Assembly (NCBI GenBank): GCA_027946365.1 | Contig: JAPEUQ010000011.1 | Coordinates: forward strand, 1,466,640-1,530,639 | DNA length: 64,000 nucleotides | DNA from: Kalmusia sp. IMI 367209 | Lineage: Eukaryota; Ascomycota; Dothideomycetes; Pleosporales; Didymosphaeriaceae | Direction: 5' to 3' | In this document: in pieces, positions 1 to 11,845 of the stretch | Numbering within the stretch: position 1 is the stretch's first letter | Layout of the letters: each line of letters opens with the position of its first letter | The notes under the pieces: model-generated | What the model was told of the DNA's origin: nothing | The model's database searches: none | What the model saw: the letters and a program-made list of their open reading frames with translations, nothing else | Position numbers and translations under genes: made by a program

Positions 1-500
1 AGGCGAAAGCTAACGCAAGGCCCCCATTCTTCCCCTTCTTGCCACGTTCTACGGATTTCATTCCACATCATGCCGCATCGCTCATGGATACTTCACTTCA
101 CCTTGGGGACCGAAGTATCGTAGCCCAGACGAATGATGCCTGCCTGCTGCGGACATCGCACCAGAGTCGCTCCGGCTAAAGATTGAAGCCGACCTTGAAG
201 CCAATGAGGGGCCAGTGCCAACATGGGTTCCCCTCACGGATCACTTTTTGTGTAGCCCTGGCTTGCAATTATTTTCGTGTTTGACCCACCTTAAAGCTTT
301 TGAACACGATAACAGAGATGTCGAGTGATACGCATGTCATCCTGTGTTCATCCGAGCAATTCCGATTTGCTTTGCTTTGACATGGTTCAGCTATCATTTG
401 ATAAAATGCACGAAGAACCACGTTCCTTTACCTCTCATAATCCCAGTCTTTAACATTACACTCCAACTCGATTCTAGCCGAAAATTATCACATCAAGATT
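1..500. other. Intergenic sequence, no gene seen
   Basis: I see no open reading frame with recognisable protein features here. The last ~100 bases are the likely promoter and leader of the oxidoreductase that starts at 501. Confidence 0.5.
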
Positions 501-2298
501 ATGCTTCTTGCGCAGCAGTTTAGCCTTGCGTTAGCTCCTTTACTCATCCCAGGTGTTCGGTGCAACTATCCTAGGATACAAGAAGCATGAAATACTCTCC
601 AGTCTGTGCTGCCAGGCCGAATTTATTTTCCCTACGCCACAGCTTATGATCATTCCGTTGACTCGTACGCATATGCCGAGTTGCGACTCAGACCAACATG
701 CATCATTGGGCCCAAGTCCGTCGATGATGTGTCCAAAGCTATCAAAACGCTCGTACAGTTCCCGTCTGTGAAGTTTGCCGTTCGGAGCGGAGGTAAGCAA
801 AGGCCCAGGTACATAATGCATATGACTTTTTCTGCGAAAAGAATATTATCTCACTCAAGTGACACTTCTACAACGTAAAGAACCCCACATATTGATTTAC
901 ACTGACCTTGTACTGGTAACTTAGGTCACAACACAAACAAAGGTGCATAATAAAGAACACATAGACGTCGTGCTCTAACGTACAACCAGGCTTTGCGAAT
1001 ATCGAGAATGGCATTACCATTGACCTCGGCGCTTTAAACGCCGTAGAAGTAAGCGACGACAGACACACTGTATCAATTGGTATGGGTGCTCGGTGGCGCA
1101 ATGTGTATGAGACCGTCGAACGACATGGTCACCTCTCTGTACAGGGTGGCAGGGTGAGCTCTGTGGGAACCGGTGGTTACATAACAGGAGGTACGCATCG
1201 TTCAATGCTGCACATTCCTCTGCAACTTCTGATAGTACGTTTCAGGTGGCATTGGATATTTTTCACCTGACAAAGTATGGGTCTGCGACTCGGTCAAGGA
1301 TTACGACGTAGTCCTCGCAGATAGATCCATGGTCCGCGCGAGCGCAGAATCTTACGCGGATCTGTTCAAGGCACTCAAAGGCGGTGCTAACAACTTTGGC
1401 ACCGTTACGCGGTTTACCCTGGAGACGATTGATCAAGATGACATGACTGGCGGCACCTTTAATTATGGTAATGTGACTGGCGAGCAGGTACTCGACACAG
1501 TAACTTGCTTCAAAGAAGCTGATAGATTCGACAAGTACTCTATGCTCTTGGTCTTTATTGCATACGAAGTTGACCAAGCTGCATTCAGCTACTCGGCTTC
1601 CTTCTACCATGCACGCCCCGAAAAGTTTAGAGGCAGTACATCGGAAGATTTCACAAAGATTGAACCTCGAGTTAGTCAAGTCTTTCGCAATGCGACTGCA
1701 GGATTCTTCGCCAACCAGACAGTATTTGACCCGGCCACAGACCCCAGCCTCTTGTGAGTGAGGTAGTCTCAGATTGCGACAGTGCTCGGCTAACAAGAGT
1801 ATTGGCAGCATGCACTGGTCACAGGTGCACTTCCGCATCACCCGCTCGATACTCTTACGCATCAACACGCACTTCCGCAGCCGGGCTCTCGCCCTCGCGC
1901 CAAAGTACACTGGGACAAACCTTGTCATTAGCCTCGTGCTGCAATCTGTCCCGCCCTCTAGATCCGACAACAGCCTCGGCTTCTCGCACGGAATGTACCC
2001 CGAGAAGAACTTCATCAATCTCCTCGTCATGTTTAGCTACAACACAACGGGTGCGACGGACGGGCTTCTGCAGGAGATCAAGGCACTGACGAGTCAGATT
2101 GAGGAGATGGCAAGGGGGGAAGGGGTGCTGAGCAGATTCGTGTACTTGGACTATGCGGGCAAGTGGCAGAGAGTGCTCGAGGGGTACGGGACGGAAAGCG
2201 TTGGTTTTTTGAAGGGGGTCGCGAGGAAGTATGATGCTCGGGGGGGATTTCAGAGGCAGGTCCGAGGTGGGTTCAAACTGTCCGACGTGCACTTATAA
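501..2298 (+). CDS. Secreted FAD-linked oxidoreductase, berberine-bridge type, with an in-frame TGA
   Basis: Five exons fit: 501-792, 925-942, 990-1190, 1246-1753 and 1800-2298. The product begins with a hydrophobic signal-like stretch (MLLAQQFSLALAPLLIP). The FAD-binding PCMH domain follows: RSGGH, whose His is the usual covalent flavin ligand, then GFANIENG and GGYITGGGIGYFSP. Then come a substrate-binding region and a BBE-like tail. No Cys sits at the usual second attachment point, so I infer mono-covalent FAD. The family oxidises small substrates such as sugars or secondary metabolites; the substrate here is unknown. Codon 30 (588-590) is TGA, just before a conserved NTLQSVLPG segment, so exon 1 as read is interrupted. 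A 63-nt alternative intron (553-615) would skip the stop in frame with a weak donor. The gene is therefore either a young pseudogene, unusually spliced, or affected by a base error. Exon 2 is only 18 nt. Confidence 0.72.
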
Positions 2299-2695
2299 AC
2301 CTGTAAGGATGACTAGTCTCGTGTGTGGGTAAAGCAAGCAGGTCGCAAGCGGGTCACAGGCAATAGCATATCATAATACCATGGAAGCATCCACTCGACG
2401 GGCGGCACAAAGTTGGGCCGGGGCCGATGACGCTTTGGGCGTCGGGGCTATCGGAGGTTTGGATGATGCTAAGATTTCGCGGTTGCTAATCAGGCCGTCG
2501 TTCGCGTTGCCACAACTCAACCTTGTGCGCGCGCTCATCTGCTTTCCAGCTCCTGTTCCATTGCGAGGAGCATTGCGGGCACTCATCCCATCTCATCCCC
2601 GGTGGGCAGCTCATCAATTGACAGCTCTCAGCGCACAACGCACAACGCACAGCGCACAGCTTCCCCTCGCCGCCATCGGCCCTTGAACACGCGCG
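2299..2695. other. Intergenic region, presumed Lon promoter and leader
   Basis: No convincing gene. The region separates the oxidoreductase stop from the Lon start. It is GC-rich towards its right end, where a CGCAC-type repeat occurs. Confidence 0.5.
2631..2660 (+). repeat. CGCACA-rich short repeat in the Lon leader
   Basis: About five CGCACA/CGCACAA units lie 36 bases upstream of the Lon start codon. Similar C/A-rich arrays precede ROT1 and the folate cyclo-ligase gene in this window. A leader role is inference. Confidence 0.55.
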
Positions 2696-5600
2696 ATGCT
2701 TCACGGACAGCATCTGCCGTGGCGGGCAGCCCTTCGCCAGGCCTCACGCCCCCCATGCTCCGGACCCAGAGTCGCGCCCTCCCGCGCCGGCTCGCCATTC
2801 CTGCCCGCTCAATGCACAGCTGCCTTCGCGCGATGCCCGCGCAGGTACACGTCGCCGCCCGCTGTCTTGCTTTCCTCGCGCAGCTTCGCGACGTCGGCAA
2901 GCAGACACAAGGAGCAGAAGCCGAAGCCCCAGTCGCCGCCGCCGCCGCTGCCCGAGGCGCAGGACGAGGCGCAGGAAGAGCGGGACAAGAGCGACGAGGA
3001 CCAGCACAAGCAACCTGCGTCGCAGGCAGACGCCGAGGGTGCAGAGACGAAGAACAAGACGCCTGATCCCATACCCAAGGCGAGCGATGCAAAGGGAAGC
3101 TCTGCAGGAGAGGGCGCTGCTGGCGCTGCTGGCTCTGCTGGCTCGGGCGGCGAAGGCGCCGGCAAGAAGCGCAAACAGCCGGAGCGGTCGCTGGTGAAAC
3201 CCTCGATACCGGAAGTCTACCCACAGGTCATGGCGATACCCATCGGCAAGCGGCCCTTGTTCCCCGGCTTCTACAAGGCCATCACCATACGCAACAAGGA
3301 GGTTGGTCAGGCCATCGCCGAGATGGTGAAGCGCGGACAGCCATACATCGGCGCCTTCTTGTTCAATGACGACGAGGCCGACAAGGACGTCATCGATAAT
3401 CCCGACGAGGTCTACGACGTCGGCACCTTCTGCCAAGTCACGAGTGCATTCCCTGTCGGGCCCGACGACAACTTCGCCATGACCTGCGTACTCTACCCTC
3501 ACCGGAGGATAAAGATGACGGGTCTGAAACCGCCCGGTGCAGACCAACCCCAAGAGAAGGAGAGCTCGGCCGAGGGCACATCGGTGGCGGACAACACGCT
3601 GGGAGAGGCAGCCGTGAGGGATTCCGAAGGCGATCAATCCAAGGGCGATGTCGTGGCCAGCTTCGAGGAGGGCAGTTCCGACGCTGTCAAGGCACCCCAC
3701 TACTACGAAGCGACCTCATTCCTCAAGGGCAAGCAAGTCAGCATTGCCAACGTCGAGAACCTCTCCGAAGAGCCTTTCGACATGAAGAACAACAAGGTTA
3801 TCCCAGCGCTCGTTAGCGAGATTGTCAACACGTTCAAAGCCGTCGCCCTCCTGAACCCACTATTCCGCGATCACATTTCCACCTTCTCTGTGCAGACGAC
3901 TATGAATGTCGGTGAGGACCCGGTCAAGTTGGCCGACTTCGCGGCTGCCGTCGCCCAAGCCGACTCTCATGAGCTGCAGGAGGCGCTCGAGGAGATGAAT
4001 GTGGAACAACGCTTGAGCAAGGCTTTGATTGTGCTCAAGAAGGAGCTCATGAACGCCGAGCTGCAGTCGAAGATTGTCAAGGACGTGGAGAACAAGATTC
4101 ACAAGAAGCAGCGTGAATATTGGCTAATGGAACAGATGAAGGGTATTAAGCGTGAGCTTGGTATTGAATCAGACGGAAAGGACAAACTCATCGAAAGATT
4201 CAACGAAAAAGCAAGCAAGCTTGCCATGCCTGAAGCGGTCAAGAAGGTTTTCGATGAAGAGATTAGCAAGCTCTCCCATCTCGAACCCGCCGCATCTGAA
4301 TTTAACGTCACACGAAACTACCTTGATTGGCTCACACAGCTTCCATGGGGACAGAGAAGCGCTGAGAATTTTGGCATCAAACACGCCCGAGAGGTGCTTG
4401 ATGAGGATCACTACGGCTTGAAAGATGTCAAAGACCGCATTCTGGAATTCATCGCGGTCGGTAAGCTTCGTGGCACTGTTGAAGGAAAGATTCTCTGCCT
4501 GGTCGGACCTCCTGGCGTTGGTAAAACCTCGATTGGCAAGTCGGTTGCTCGAGCACTAAACCGACAATATTACCGCTTCAGTGTCGGTGGCTTATCGGAC
4601 GTGGCGGAGATTAAGGGGCACCGAAGGACGTATGTTGGTGCATTGCCTGGTCGTATCATTCAAGCCCTCAAAAAGTGCCAGACTGAGAACCCTCTGATAT
4701 TGATCGACGAGGTGGACAAGATCGGCCGCGGACACAATGGGGATCCTTCCTCGGCACTACTCGAGCTTCTTGACCCTGAACAAAACAGCAGCTTCCTAGA
4801 TCACTACCTAGATGTACCCGTCGACCTATCCAAGGTCCTATTCGTGTGCACGGCGAATCTGACGGACACGATTCCACGTCCGCTCCTCGACCGCATGGAA
4901 ATGATTGAGCTATCCGGGTACGTTGCAGACGAAAAGATTGCGATTGCAGAACGCTATCTCGCACCGCAGGCAAAAGAGTTGAACGGTCTAAAAGAGGCGG
5001 ATGTCAACCTTGAGAAAGAGGCCATTGTTGAATTGATCAACAAGTACTGCCGCGAATCAGGTGTTCGAAACCTCAAGAAGCAGATCGAAAAGGTGTACAG
5101 AAAATCTGCCCTCAAGATCGTGACTGATCTGGGCGAAGAAGCATTCCCAGAGTCGGAGGCGTTGACAGAGGAAGGCAAGACCGCACAACAAGAAGCCGCG
5201 AAAGATGAGACCGATGTCAAGGAAACACCGGAAAACATCGAAAACGAAACCACCGAGAAGCCACGAGTCGCGCTCAAGGTCCCCGACAGTGTGCACGTAT
5301 CGATCAACAAGGATAATCTGAAGGATTATGTCGGACCACCTGTCTTCACATCTGATAGGTTATATGACGTCGCTCCTCCTGGTGTCGCTATGGGTTTGGC
5401 CTGGACATCGATGGGTGGCGCTGCCCTCTACGTCGAATCAATATTAGAGAAGGCACTATCGGCGAATATGTCCCCTGGCCTTGAGCGCACCGGTTCTTTG
5501 AAAAACGTCATGAAGGAATCAACAATCGTGGCTTACTCTTTCGCAAAAAGCCTACTTGCGCGGGACTTCCCCAAAAACAAATTTTTCGAGCACGCACAAA

Positions 5601-6109
5601 TACATCTTCACTGCCCAGAAGGTGCGACACCAAAGGATGGACCCAGTGCTGGTATAACAATGGCAACGAGTTTGCTGGGTCTCGCGCTCAATGCGAAGGT
5701 CAAGGAAGGAGTAGCGATGACTGGTGAACTTACAGTGACGGGTAAGGTCCTGCGAATAGGTGGATTGAGGGAAAAAACTGTGGCGGCGAGACGAGCAGGC
5801 GCGAGCACAGTCATCTTCCCTGCGGACAATATGTCAGATTGGCTCGAATTGCCTGAGGTATGATTTTCACGATACACATTGCGTCAAGGCGAATGCTCAC
5901 GACTGTTACAGAACATCAAAGAGGGCATTGAAGGCCGGCCCGTCTCATGGTACCACGAAGTCTTCGACATCGTTTTCCCGGATCTTGACAAGGATGCTAG
6001 CAGTAAACTATGGGAGAAGGAACTGAAGAACAAGAAGGGAGATCGTAAGAAGAAGGAATACAAGAAAAGAGAGGATGACGAGGAAGAGAGTGGAGACGAC
6101 GACGATTAA
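2696..6109 (+). CDS. PIM1: Mitochondrial Lon protease homologue (Pim1)
   Basis: ATP-dependent serine protease of the mitochondrial matrix that degrades misfolded and regulatory proteins and supports mtDNA maintenance. Exons are 2696-5857 and 5912-6109, joined in phase, giving about 1,119 residues. An Arg-rich, acid-poor presequence (~1-70, ending near SFATSASRH) is followed by an acidic/Pro-rich stretch. The Lon N domain contains an acidic insertion near 285-340. The AAA+ module has Walker A GPPGVGKT (604-611, K610) and Walker B LILIDEVDK (D671/E672). A second acidic insertion lies near 820-870. The protease domain has the catalytic Ser in PKDGPSAG (S984) and Lys in TGKVLRIGG (K1017). The C-terminus is a Lys/Glu/Asp-rich tail ending in a run of Asp. 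The start was chosen because it gives the targeting peptide. All catalytic residues are present, so it should be functional. Confidence 0.96.
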
Positions 6110-6565
6110 GCGTTATTGGAGAGTAATGTAAGATATGTACATGGAAGATGACAAGCATCGCATTTCACAGGCGTCTTATTCTTGGGCATTTGCTTGCATA
6201 TGGGGCTGTTCAACATCTGCGATTCATGATTTTGCGATCCTTTCTCAAGACATATAGATAGAGCTCGCGCGTTGAGCGGCGGGGCCTACCCTGCATGTAG
6301 ATAATGACGAACTATACTGTATTTATACTGGATCTAGGGTGAAATCGTCAATCCCAGTGCTCGAGACTGGGTTCATCCTGCAGAGACCACGTGAGACACC
6401 ACATGAGCTAGATGCTTAAGAGGTCTGTGCGCATGGTGTCGTCTTATTGCCGTTGCCACTCCACTAGCCACTCAACTCCTTCCGGATTCCTCGCAGACGC
6501 CACAACCCTACCAATATTAGGCTCATCGGTCTACCAAACCGGCAAACTCAAGCATTATTACAATC
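6110..6565. other. Intergenic region between Lon and the 592-residue hypothetical
   Basis: No gene seen. Both flanking genes point the same way, so it should hold the Lon terminator and the next promoter. I could not pick out individual elements. Confidence 0.5.
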
Positions 6566-8344
6566 ATGGAGGTGTTGATGAAAAAGGTCGACGACTACGT
6601 CGATTCGCTTGCGCCACAAATTCATCCCCGCATCACTGCCGAGCTTGACATTTTCCAGCAGAAGACGATCGACAGCCTAGAGACACAAGTCATTGATGCA
6701 TTTCGATCACTTTTCAACAGAGACGACAACCATTCTGGGGATGAGAGAAATCATGCGAATTTGAATGACACAGCTCCAGATGCTTACGGCGGCCTCTCTT
6801 TGCCTTTTGCAGACGAAGTCGCCAAATTGACACGCAGCTTCGGCAAGATATCCGATGAAGCAGGCGATGACCTACGCGACATCTTCAATCTCACAGAAGG
6901 CAGTGGAGGCCCAGGCGGGGTGCAATCGCTTGGATCAGAGTCGTCGAGGATGTCAGGAGCTAGAGGTTTTCTCTCGTCTGCCCTCAACGCTGTGCAAGAC
7001 CATCTAGACGATAACAATAAAGGACCAGGTGGCTCAGGAATCCAGCTTGATGGGCTTCTTGCAGTGATTAGTGATACCGTCAAAGATGCATCGAGAAAAC
7101 CGGAAGAGAAGGCGCGACTCATCAGCCCTGAAATCAAAGAGAAGATCGGCACGAAGCTGAGAGAGCAACACGCGCCTATTGCGGAACAATTCACTCGAAT
7201 TGCCCTGGATCACATCAAGCGCTGGTTGCGTGGCAACACGAGCACGCGTGATCTTGGAGATGGTGCCACGGCTGAGATTGAAGACCAGGTCAAAGATCTT
7301 GTGAAGGGCATCGGAGGGTTGTTCGGCAATAAGAAGCATTCGAACGAGGGTTCCACTAGAGATGTGGGAGAGCGTGCCAATGACGATGACGAGGGCGAAC
7401 GAGGAGGTGGATTCTCAAGGGTCATTAGCGATAAGCTGAGCACAGGTCTTGCTAAAGTCCACAGGGAAGTCCGTCTCGAGTTTCGGAAGATCTTAGGAGC
7501 TATCGAGAGGCAATTATTCGAGCTTCTTCCAGACCAGTTCCAACGCCCACTGGAGAAAATTCTCGGTGGTAACCCTTTCGACTCGCAGCTCGATCGTGAT
7601 GTTGGATCCTCAACGGACCGTGGTTTCGGAGACGATATCAAAGCTAAACTTCTCAACAAGATTCGAGATTTGGTAAGAAAGGTTCAAGAAAGCTTGCGTG
7701 AGAGTATCTTAGGCGTGGTAAATGGTGGACATCGCAAGTTCGAGCGCGAAAGTTGGGTGTTTGTGCAGAATATAGTGGAGCAGAAGGTGCAAAGATACCT
7801 GCCGGACGTGAAGATCACAGTGCCGGATGATATTGGAAATGAGGGTGTCAGTGTGGGAGCACCAACATCCAGTATGCAACTCGGTGGCGGAGGCCAATCT
7901 GCACCTTCGCCACATGAAGATTACAACAGGTCTCAAGCCCATGAACAACATGAAGGGGAAGTGTTTCCACAACCGGATTGCCATCCTCCTTCCCAGGGTC
8001 AGTATCAACAAGAATACCGAAACGAGTATCAATCAGAGTATCGGCCTAGTCAATACCAAAATCAGGATTATCAGCCAGACTTGAACCAATCCTATCAGCA
8101 TAGCCAGCCTCAGCAGCGCCATTCAAGCCAAAGTCAAGGCTATTCACAGTATCAGAATGATCTGCAAGGTCAAAGGTACCAGCGAAATCAGTACTATCCG
8201 CCGAATGATGGATACCAAGGTAACCAAAGCTACCGGCCAGATCAGAGCTACGAGCCGGCACAGGGGCACCAACAGGGCGTCGGCTATGGACATGAGCAAG
8301 GTCACCAACAGAACCGAGGGTATGGACAGAATCCGCGATATTGA
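6566..8344 (+). CDS. Hypothetical protein with helical core and Q/Y/N-rich tail
   Basis: Single uninterrupted reading frame of 592 residues; I do not recognise a named family. The first ~420 residues are charged and helix-friendly, beginning MEVLMKKVDDYVDSLAPQ, with many Lys/Glu/Asp and repeated short Gly-rich breaks. There is no signal peptide or membrane segment. The last ~165 residues (about 430-592) are dominated by Gln, Tyr, Asn, Ser and Gly with recurrent YQ, NQ and GY pairs. That composition resembles prion-like low-complexity domains of RNA-binding or stress-granule proteins, but no RNA-binding motif is visible. The start is the first ATG in frame; an upstream in-frame ATG was not found. 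Codon use matches the neighbouring housekeeping genes, so I believe the gene is real. Confidence 0.8.
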   Translation: MEVLMKKVDDYVDSLAPQIHPRITAELDIFQQKTIDSLETQVIDAFRSLFNRDDNHSGDERNHANLNDTAPDAYGGLSLPFADEVAKLTRSFGKISDEAGDDLRDIFNLTEGSGGPGGVQSLGSESSRMSGARGFLSSALNAVQDHLDDNNKGPGGSGIQLDGLLAVISDTVKDASRKPEEKARLISPEIKEKIGTKLREQHAPIAEQFTRIALDHIKRWLRGNTSTRDLGDGATAEIEDQVKDLVKGIGGLFGNKKHSNEGSTRDVGERANDDDEGERGGGFSRVISDKLSTGLAKVHREVRLEFRKILGAIERQLFELLPDQFQRPLEKILGGNPFDSQLDRDVGSSTDRGFGDDIKAKLLNKIRDLVRKVQESLRESILGVVNGGHRKFERESWVFVQNIVEQKVQRYLPDVKITVPDDIGNEGVSVGAPTSSMQLGGGGQSAPSPHEDYNRSQAHEQHEGEVFPQPDCHPPSQGQYQQEYRNEYQSEYRPSQYQNQDYQPDLNQSYQHSQPQQRHSSQSQGYSQYQNDLQGQRYQRNQYYPPNDGYQGNQSYRPDQSYEPAQGHQQGVGYGHEQGHQQNRGYGQNPRY

Positions 8345-8801
8345 TTATATCATGGCTACCTTTGTAGGATCGACATAAAGTAGGGTCAGTAGTCTTGAAT
8401 GATCAATCGATGAAAGGAATGGCAACGACTTATGATATACATTGTTTACTTCGGATTGGCTATCAAGAGATATACGAAAACTTTGTTGATGAAGGGGCAG
8501 ACAAGACAGTGCGACTCAAAAGTCGTCAAGGGTGCAAAGACTATCAAATTGTATTCTTAGCTATATCGTCCACACGTCGCTACCGAGCTTAATTTATCAC
8601 CGACCTCCAATTCACGGCCAAATGTGACCAAATCAGAGTACTTAGATAGTAAGGAGAGATTTCAAGTCCAGGAGGTTTAAACATAATAGATCAATATGTA
8701 CTCGAATCCGATATATACAAGATGCAACAAACCACCCAGGAAGCTCTGGCGAGACTTGCCTCTGAAGGCAGCATGTATCATCTCTCACCCAGCCTATATA
8801 C
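8345..8801. other. Intergenic region between convergent genes
   Basis: No gene seen. It lies between the 3' ends of the Q/Y-rich hypothetical (plus) and the small secreted protein (minus), so it should carry both terminators. Confidence 0.5.
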
Positions 8802-9213
8802 CTATCCACAGACATACTTGAATTGGAAGTTATCTGGGAAATCCTGGTTATTGATGCAAACATAGTTATCCTGCTGGGTGCCCTTGTCCTTTGTATACTC
8901 GTGCCACGGTTCACCTGCGCAGCCAGTGCGGTCTTCCCATATCTGCACCGTACAGGCGTCTTCCCAATCCTTAATGAGGATGGCGTTGATAGCCGTGATA
9001 GAGAAGCCCTGGCAGCCCGACGTCACGCCGCCGTTGCCAGCGCGGTTAGAATCTGGGGCGTAATCGAGGGTGCAGGTCGTGCCGGTCGAGAAGACACCTG
9101 GCAAGTTTTTAAAAGGGTCGGCGGGTATTGTTAAAAAAGAGAGACGTACCTAGCTCCCAAGCAGAGGTGGCAACAGGCAGGGCAGCCAGGTAGAGATGTT
9201 TGATAGAGACCAT
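8802..9213 (-). CDS. Small secreted cysteine-rich protein, effector-like
   Basis: Two exons, 9213-9150 and 9097-8802, with a 52-nt GT-AG intron, join in phase to give 119 residues. Residues 1-18 (MVSIKHLYLAALPVATSA) form a classical signal peptide. The mature protein has six cysteines, in contexts TCTLDY, GCQG, ACTV, GCAG, VCIN and VCG, consistent with three disulfides. It is rich in aromatic and acidic residues and has no membrane anchor or GPI-like tail. Size, secretion signal and even cysteine count match fungal apoplastic effector-type proteins or small secreted defence proteins. I know no named family for it. It is flanked on its 5' side by 2.6 kb without a gene, which is typical of such loci. 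The function is not determined. Confidence 0.78.
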
Positions 9214-11845
9214 TTTGTTGTTGTTGCTTAAGAAGAAGCTTGGGGACTATCAGTTCTACTACGGGCTCAAGTGGTTATGTGTTGACTTAAAGGTTGGGCT
9301 AAATTTCGAAGCTCGAGTCGAGTGCAATAATGTCTGAAAGTGAAGCTGTTCAACTGTGGTGTGATGACCAGTGAGAAAGCCCGACATGCATGTTATATAC
9401 TTTTTCCCTTCATCAAACTGCGTCTCCTATCTCTACCTCATGTCGTCATGGTTAAGTATAGTCAGATCGTAAGATGTAACCCACCGCGGCAAGGATCCTC
9501 AGTGTCTGCCTTGAGGCCCTTCACATCTTCAACTACTACGCGACATAAGAAGACATGCTGATTATGATGTCACCTATCACTCCACTATCGACGGCGAAGC
9601 ATTAGCGTCTTGCTCAATCTAGCACCACGCCATGCTTTTAACTACTCCTCCTGTCTGTGCTTTGCTCAGGAGGAACGGACTACCAAAACATTTGCTAAAC
9701 ATGAAACATGAAACTTGAGCAAGCCGCAGGCTTACACGTGGGTCTACTATGTTAAGGAAGCTCGTAGGTAGATCTCGTTACCCGGATACCGCGTCTTCTC
9801 TGGTATTCGTCCTAATGCGGACCTGAACATCTGTCCTAAGAGCCTCTAGATCTTTTAATTCCGCCAAAAGTGAAGATCAATCGAAGGATCGATCTCGATG
9901 ACACTAAATTTTAAGGGAATTGGCGTTATCTTGCGTTGTTCTTTGTTTCTTTCCACTCCCCCTCGATGACAACGCGTATTGCAGCCACATTTAAGATCTC
10001 ATCGATCATCAACATTCATCTTCCATACTATCTTTAACTTCCCCTATTCCATGTCGCCAGCACCGACTTCCACATCAAGCGAAGATGATCACAGCAGGAA
10101 TAAATGACGAATACAGCAACCCGCACCCACGCAATCCTGAATCGTCGTTGTGGCATGCGGTCGAAGCTGAACGATCGACATGCATCCTTTGAGGAGATGC
10201 GGAGACGGGAGTAAACGTGGGGCAGCAGTTTGCGAGTGCCTTATTTGTCTTCTTGGAGGAATCGCAACCTTGTTTCAGGGGCGCAGTGGATCCTAAGATG
10301 AAGCGTTGGTGTAGATCTTGTCGCATAAGCTTGAGTAAACCTTGCTGAACATCACCAAGGCTGAGTGTGTCGTGCAGCCCTACTTCCGTAAAAATCCAAT
10401 TGAGCGAATATTGTTGTCTATACCTCTAGAAACGAACGACAGATTGATCCTAGAGCGTAGCACCGTCGTGACTCTCGTGGTGAAATTACAGTTTACTGTA
10501 CCGTCTGCGTTTGTATGTGTTCAAGTAGCTCACACAGAACGTTTGCTGTGATGTATTAATAAGCGGTTCAAATAACTGTATGCGTGACCGAAGCGATGCT
10601 ATCATGCCAGGGTCAGTCTGTGAGATTGGAACATGGATCCAAGCTACAGGTACCGTATTCGCGCGCTTCACCCATCCACTCGGGCACTGTTGCTTGCGTC
10701 GTATTTTCTAAGAGATTGGCATTGTTCCGATCTCGATTGGCACAATAAACTTTGATCGCTCGCTTAATACAGTGCCTGCCTACCATGCAGCCCCCTAGAT
10801 CACGGATGTTGGATGCATGCCATCTTGCGGAAGGCAAGGGTGCTTGGCGTGGCTTATGCGGCTTAGTTTTCGCGCCGTTCTTTGTAAATTTTAGATCACC
10901 AAAGAACCAATGTGGAGGAGGGTCTGTAAATTTCCGCGGCGTGACCCACCAACACATAACGATATCGTAAAAGAGTAGGAGTGTTGTTGGATCTCATCTA
11001 TGTGTGGATTGTCTGTTAACATTGATTGCAAAGTCAGAGATTGTTAGCCTCTAATAATACGTTGAGACGTCGATCGCTTCCTTAATTGAGTCTCTCCACT
11101 AGACCAAACTAATGGATGAAGCCAAGCTAGAGGCTCCATTTGGATGAAGGAGCTGTTTTTAGTCCTTGCTAAACTCGCAACAATACTATTAGACTAGAAT
11201 GGGGAATTGGAAGCATCTTAAATCGGACCCGTGCATCCTTGCACCCATACACAAAGCTACTCTGTTGATCTTAGCACTCCAATCTAGCATTGCAGTGATG
11301 TCATTCGAGATCCTCCGACTCCTTGCGCGGATGGGACGGATCGCAATCCTATGCATGCGATTGTAGAAACCCATTGTACGTAAGCTACAGGCGTCGGGCA
11401 TCTACAATTGCCTTTTTCACTAGGGAGTACGAAACGACTAGTGCGCTTGGGTCGCCAAGCCCTCGGGAGATCATTGCCATGAGAAACCATGCAAGATGCG
11501 CCAAGAAAAACTCCGTAGAGTGTACTGCTAGCGACGAATACGCCTTGGTTTGTGCATCGAGGCAGTAGACTGCGCCAGAACCCAACGTGCAGGCCGATTT
11601 TCAAGGGATCAAAGGAATCTTAGAAGACGAGGAGAATCCCTGAACCGGGCTGAGGTGTGGAAGACGTAATGATGAAATGATCGAGAATGGCGATGGGTAG
11701 TAAGATGGCGCAGACATGAGTTGGAAGGTGCGTCCTTGGGACATAGTTGGAAAGGTATAAAGAAGGTCGCAGCGAGGCTCCTCTAAAGACCATCAAATAC
11801 TCACAATTCTTCTTTGATACGTTGAACTTCAGACTTCGTTCCACG
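9214..11845. other. Long gene-free interval
   Basis: About 2.6 kb with only short frames lacking protein character. It lies between the 5' ends of two divergent secreted-protein genes, so it holds both promoters. Base composition is intermediate, unlike the extreme AT bias seen after 35.8 kb. I see no clear repeat. Confidence 0.5.
11756..11761 (+). promoter_or_regulatory. TATA-like box before the two-part secreted protein
   Basis: TATAAA lies 85 bases upstream of the ATG at 11,846, a spacing compatible with a fungal core promoter. Position and sequence are the only evidence. Confidence 0.4.

Noticed and set aside
1263..2030. 255-codon minus-strand frame
   Set aside because: It is opposite the oxidoreductase exons and lacks motifs; the plus-strand exons explain the openness.
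2744..3700. 318-codon minus-strand frame
   Set aside because: Antisense shadow of the GC-rich Lon N-terminus, with Arg/Leu-rich low complexity.
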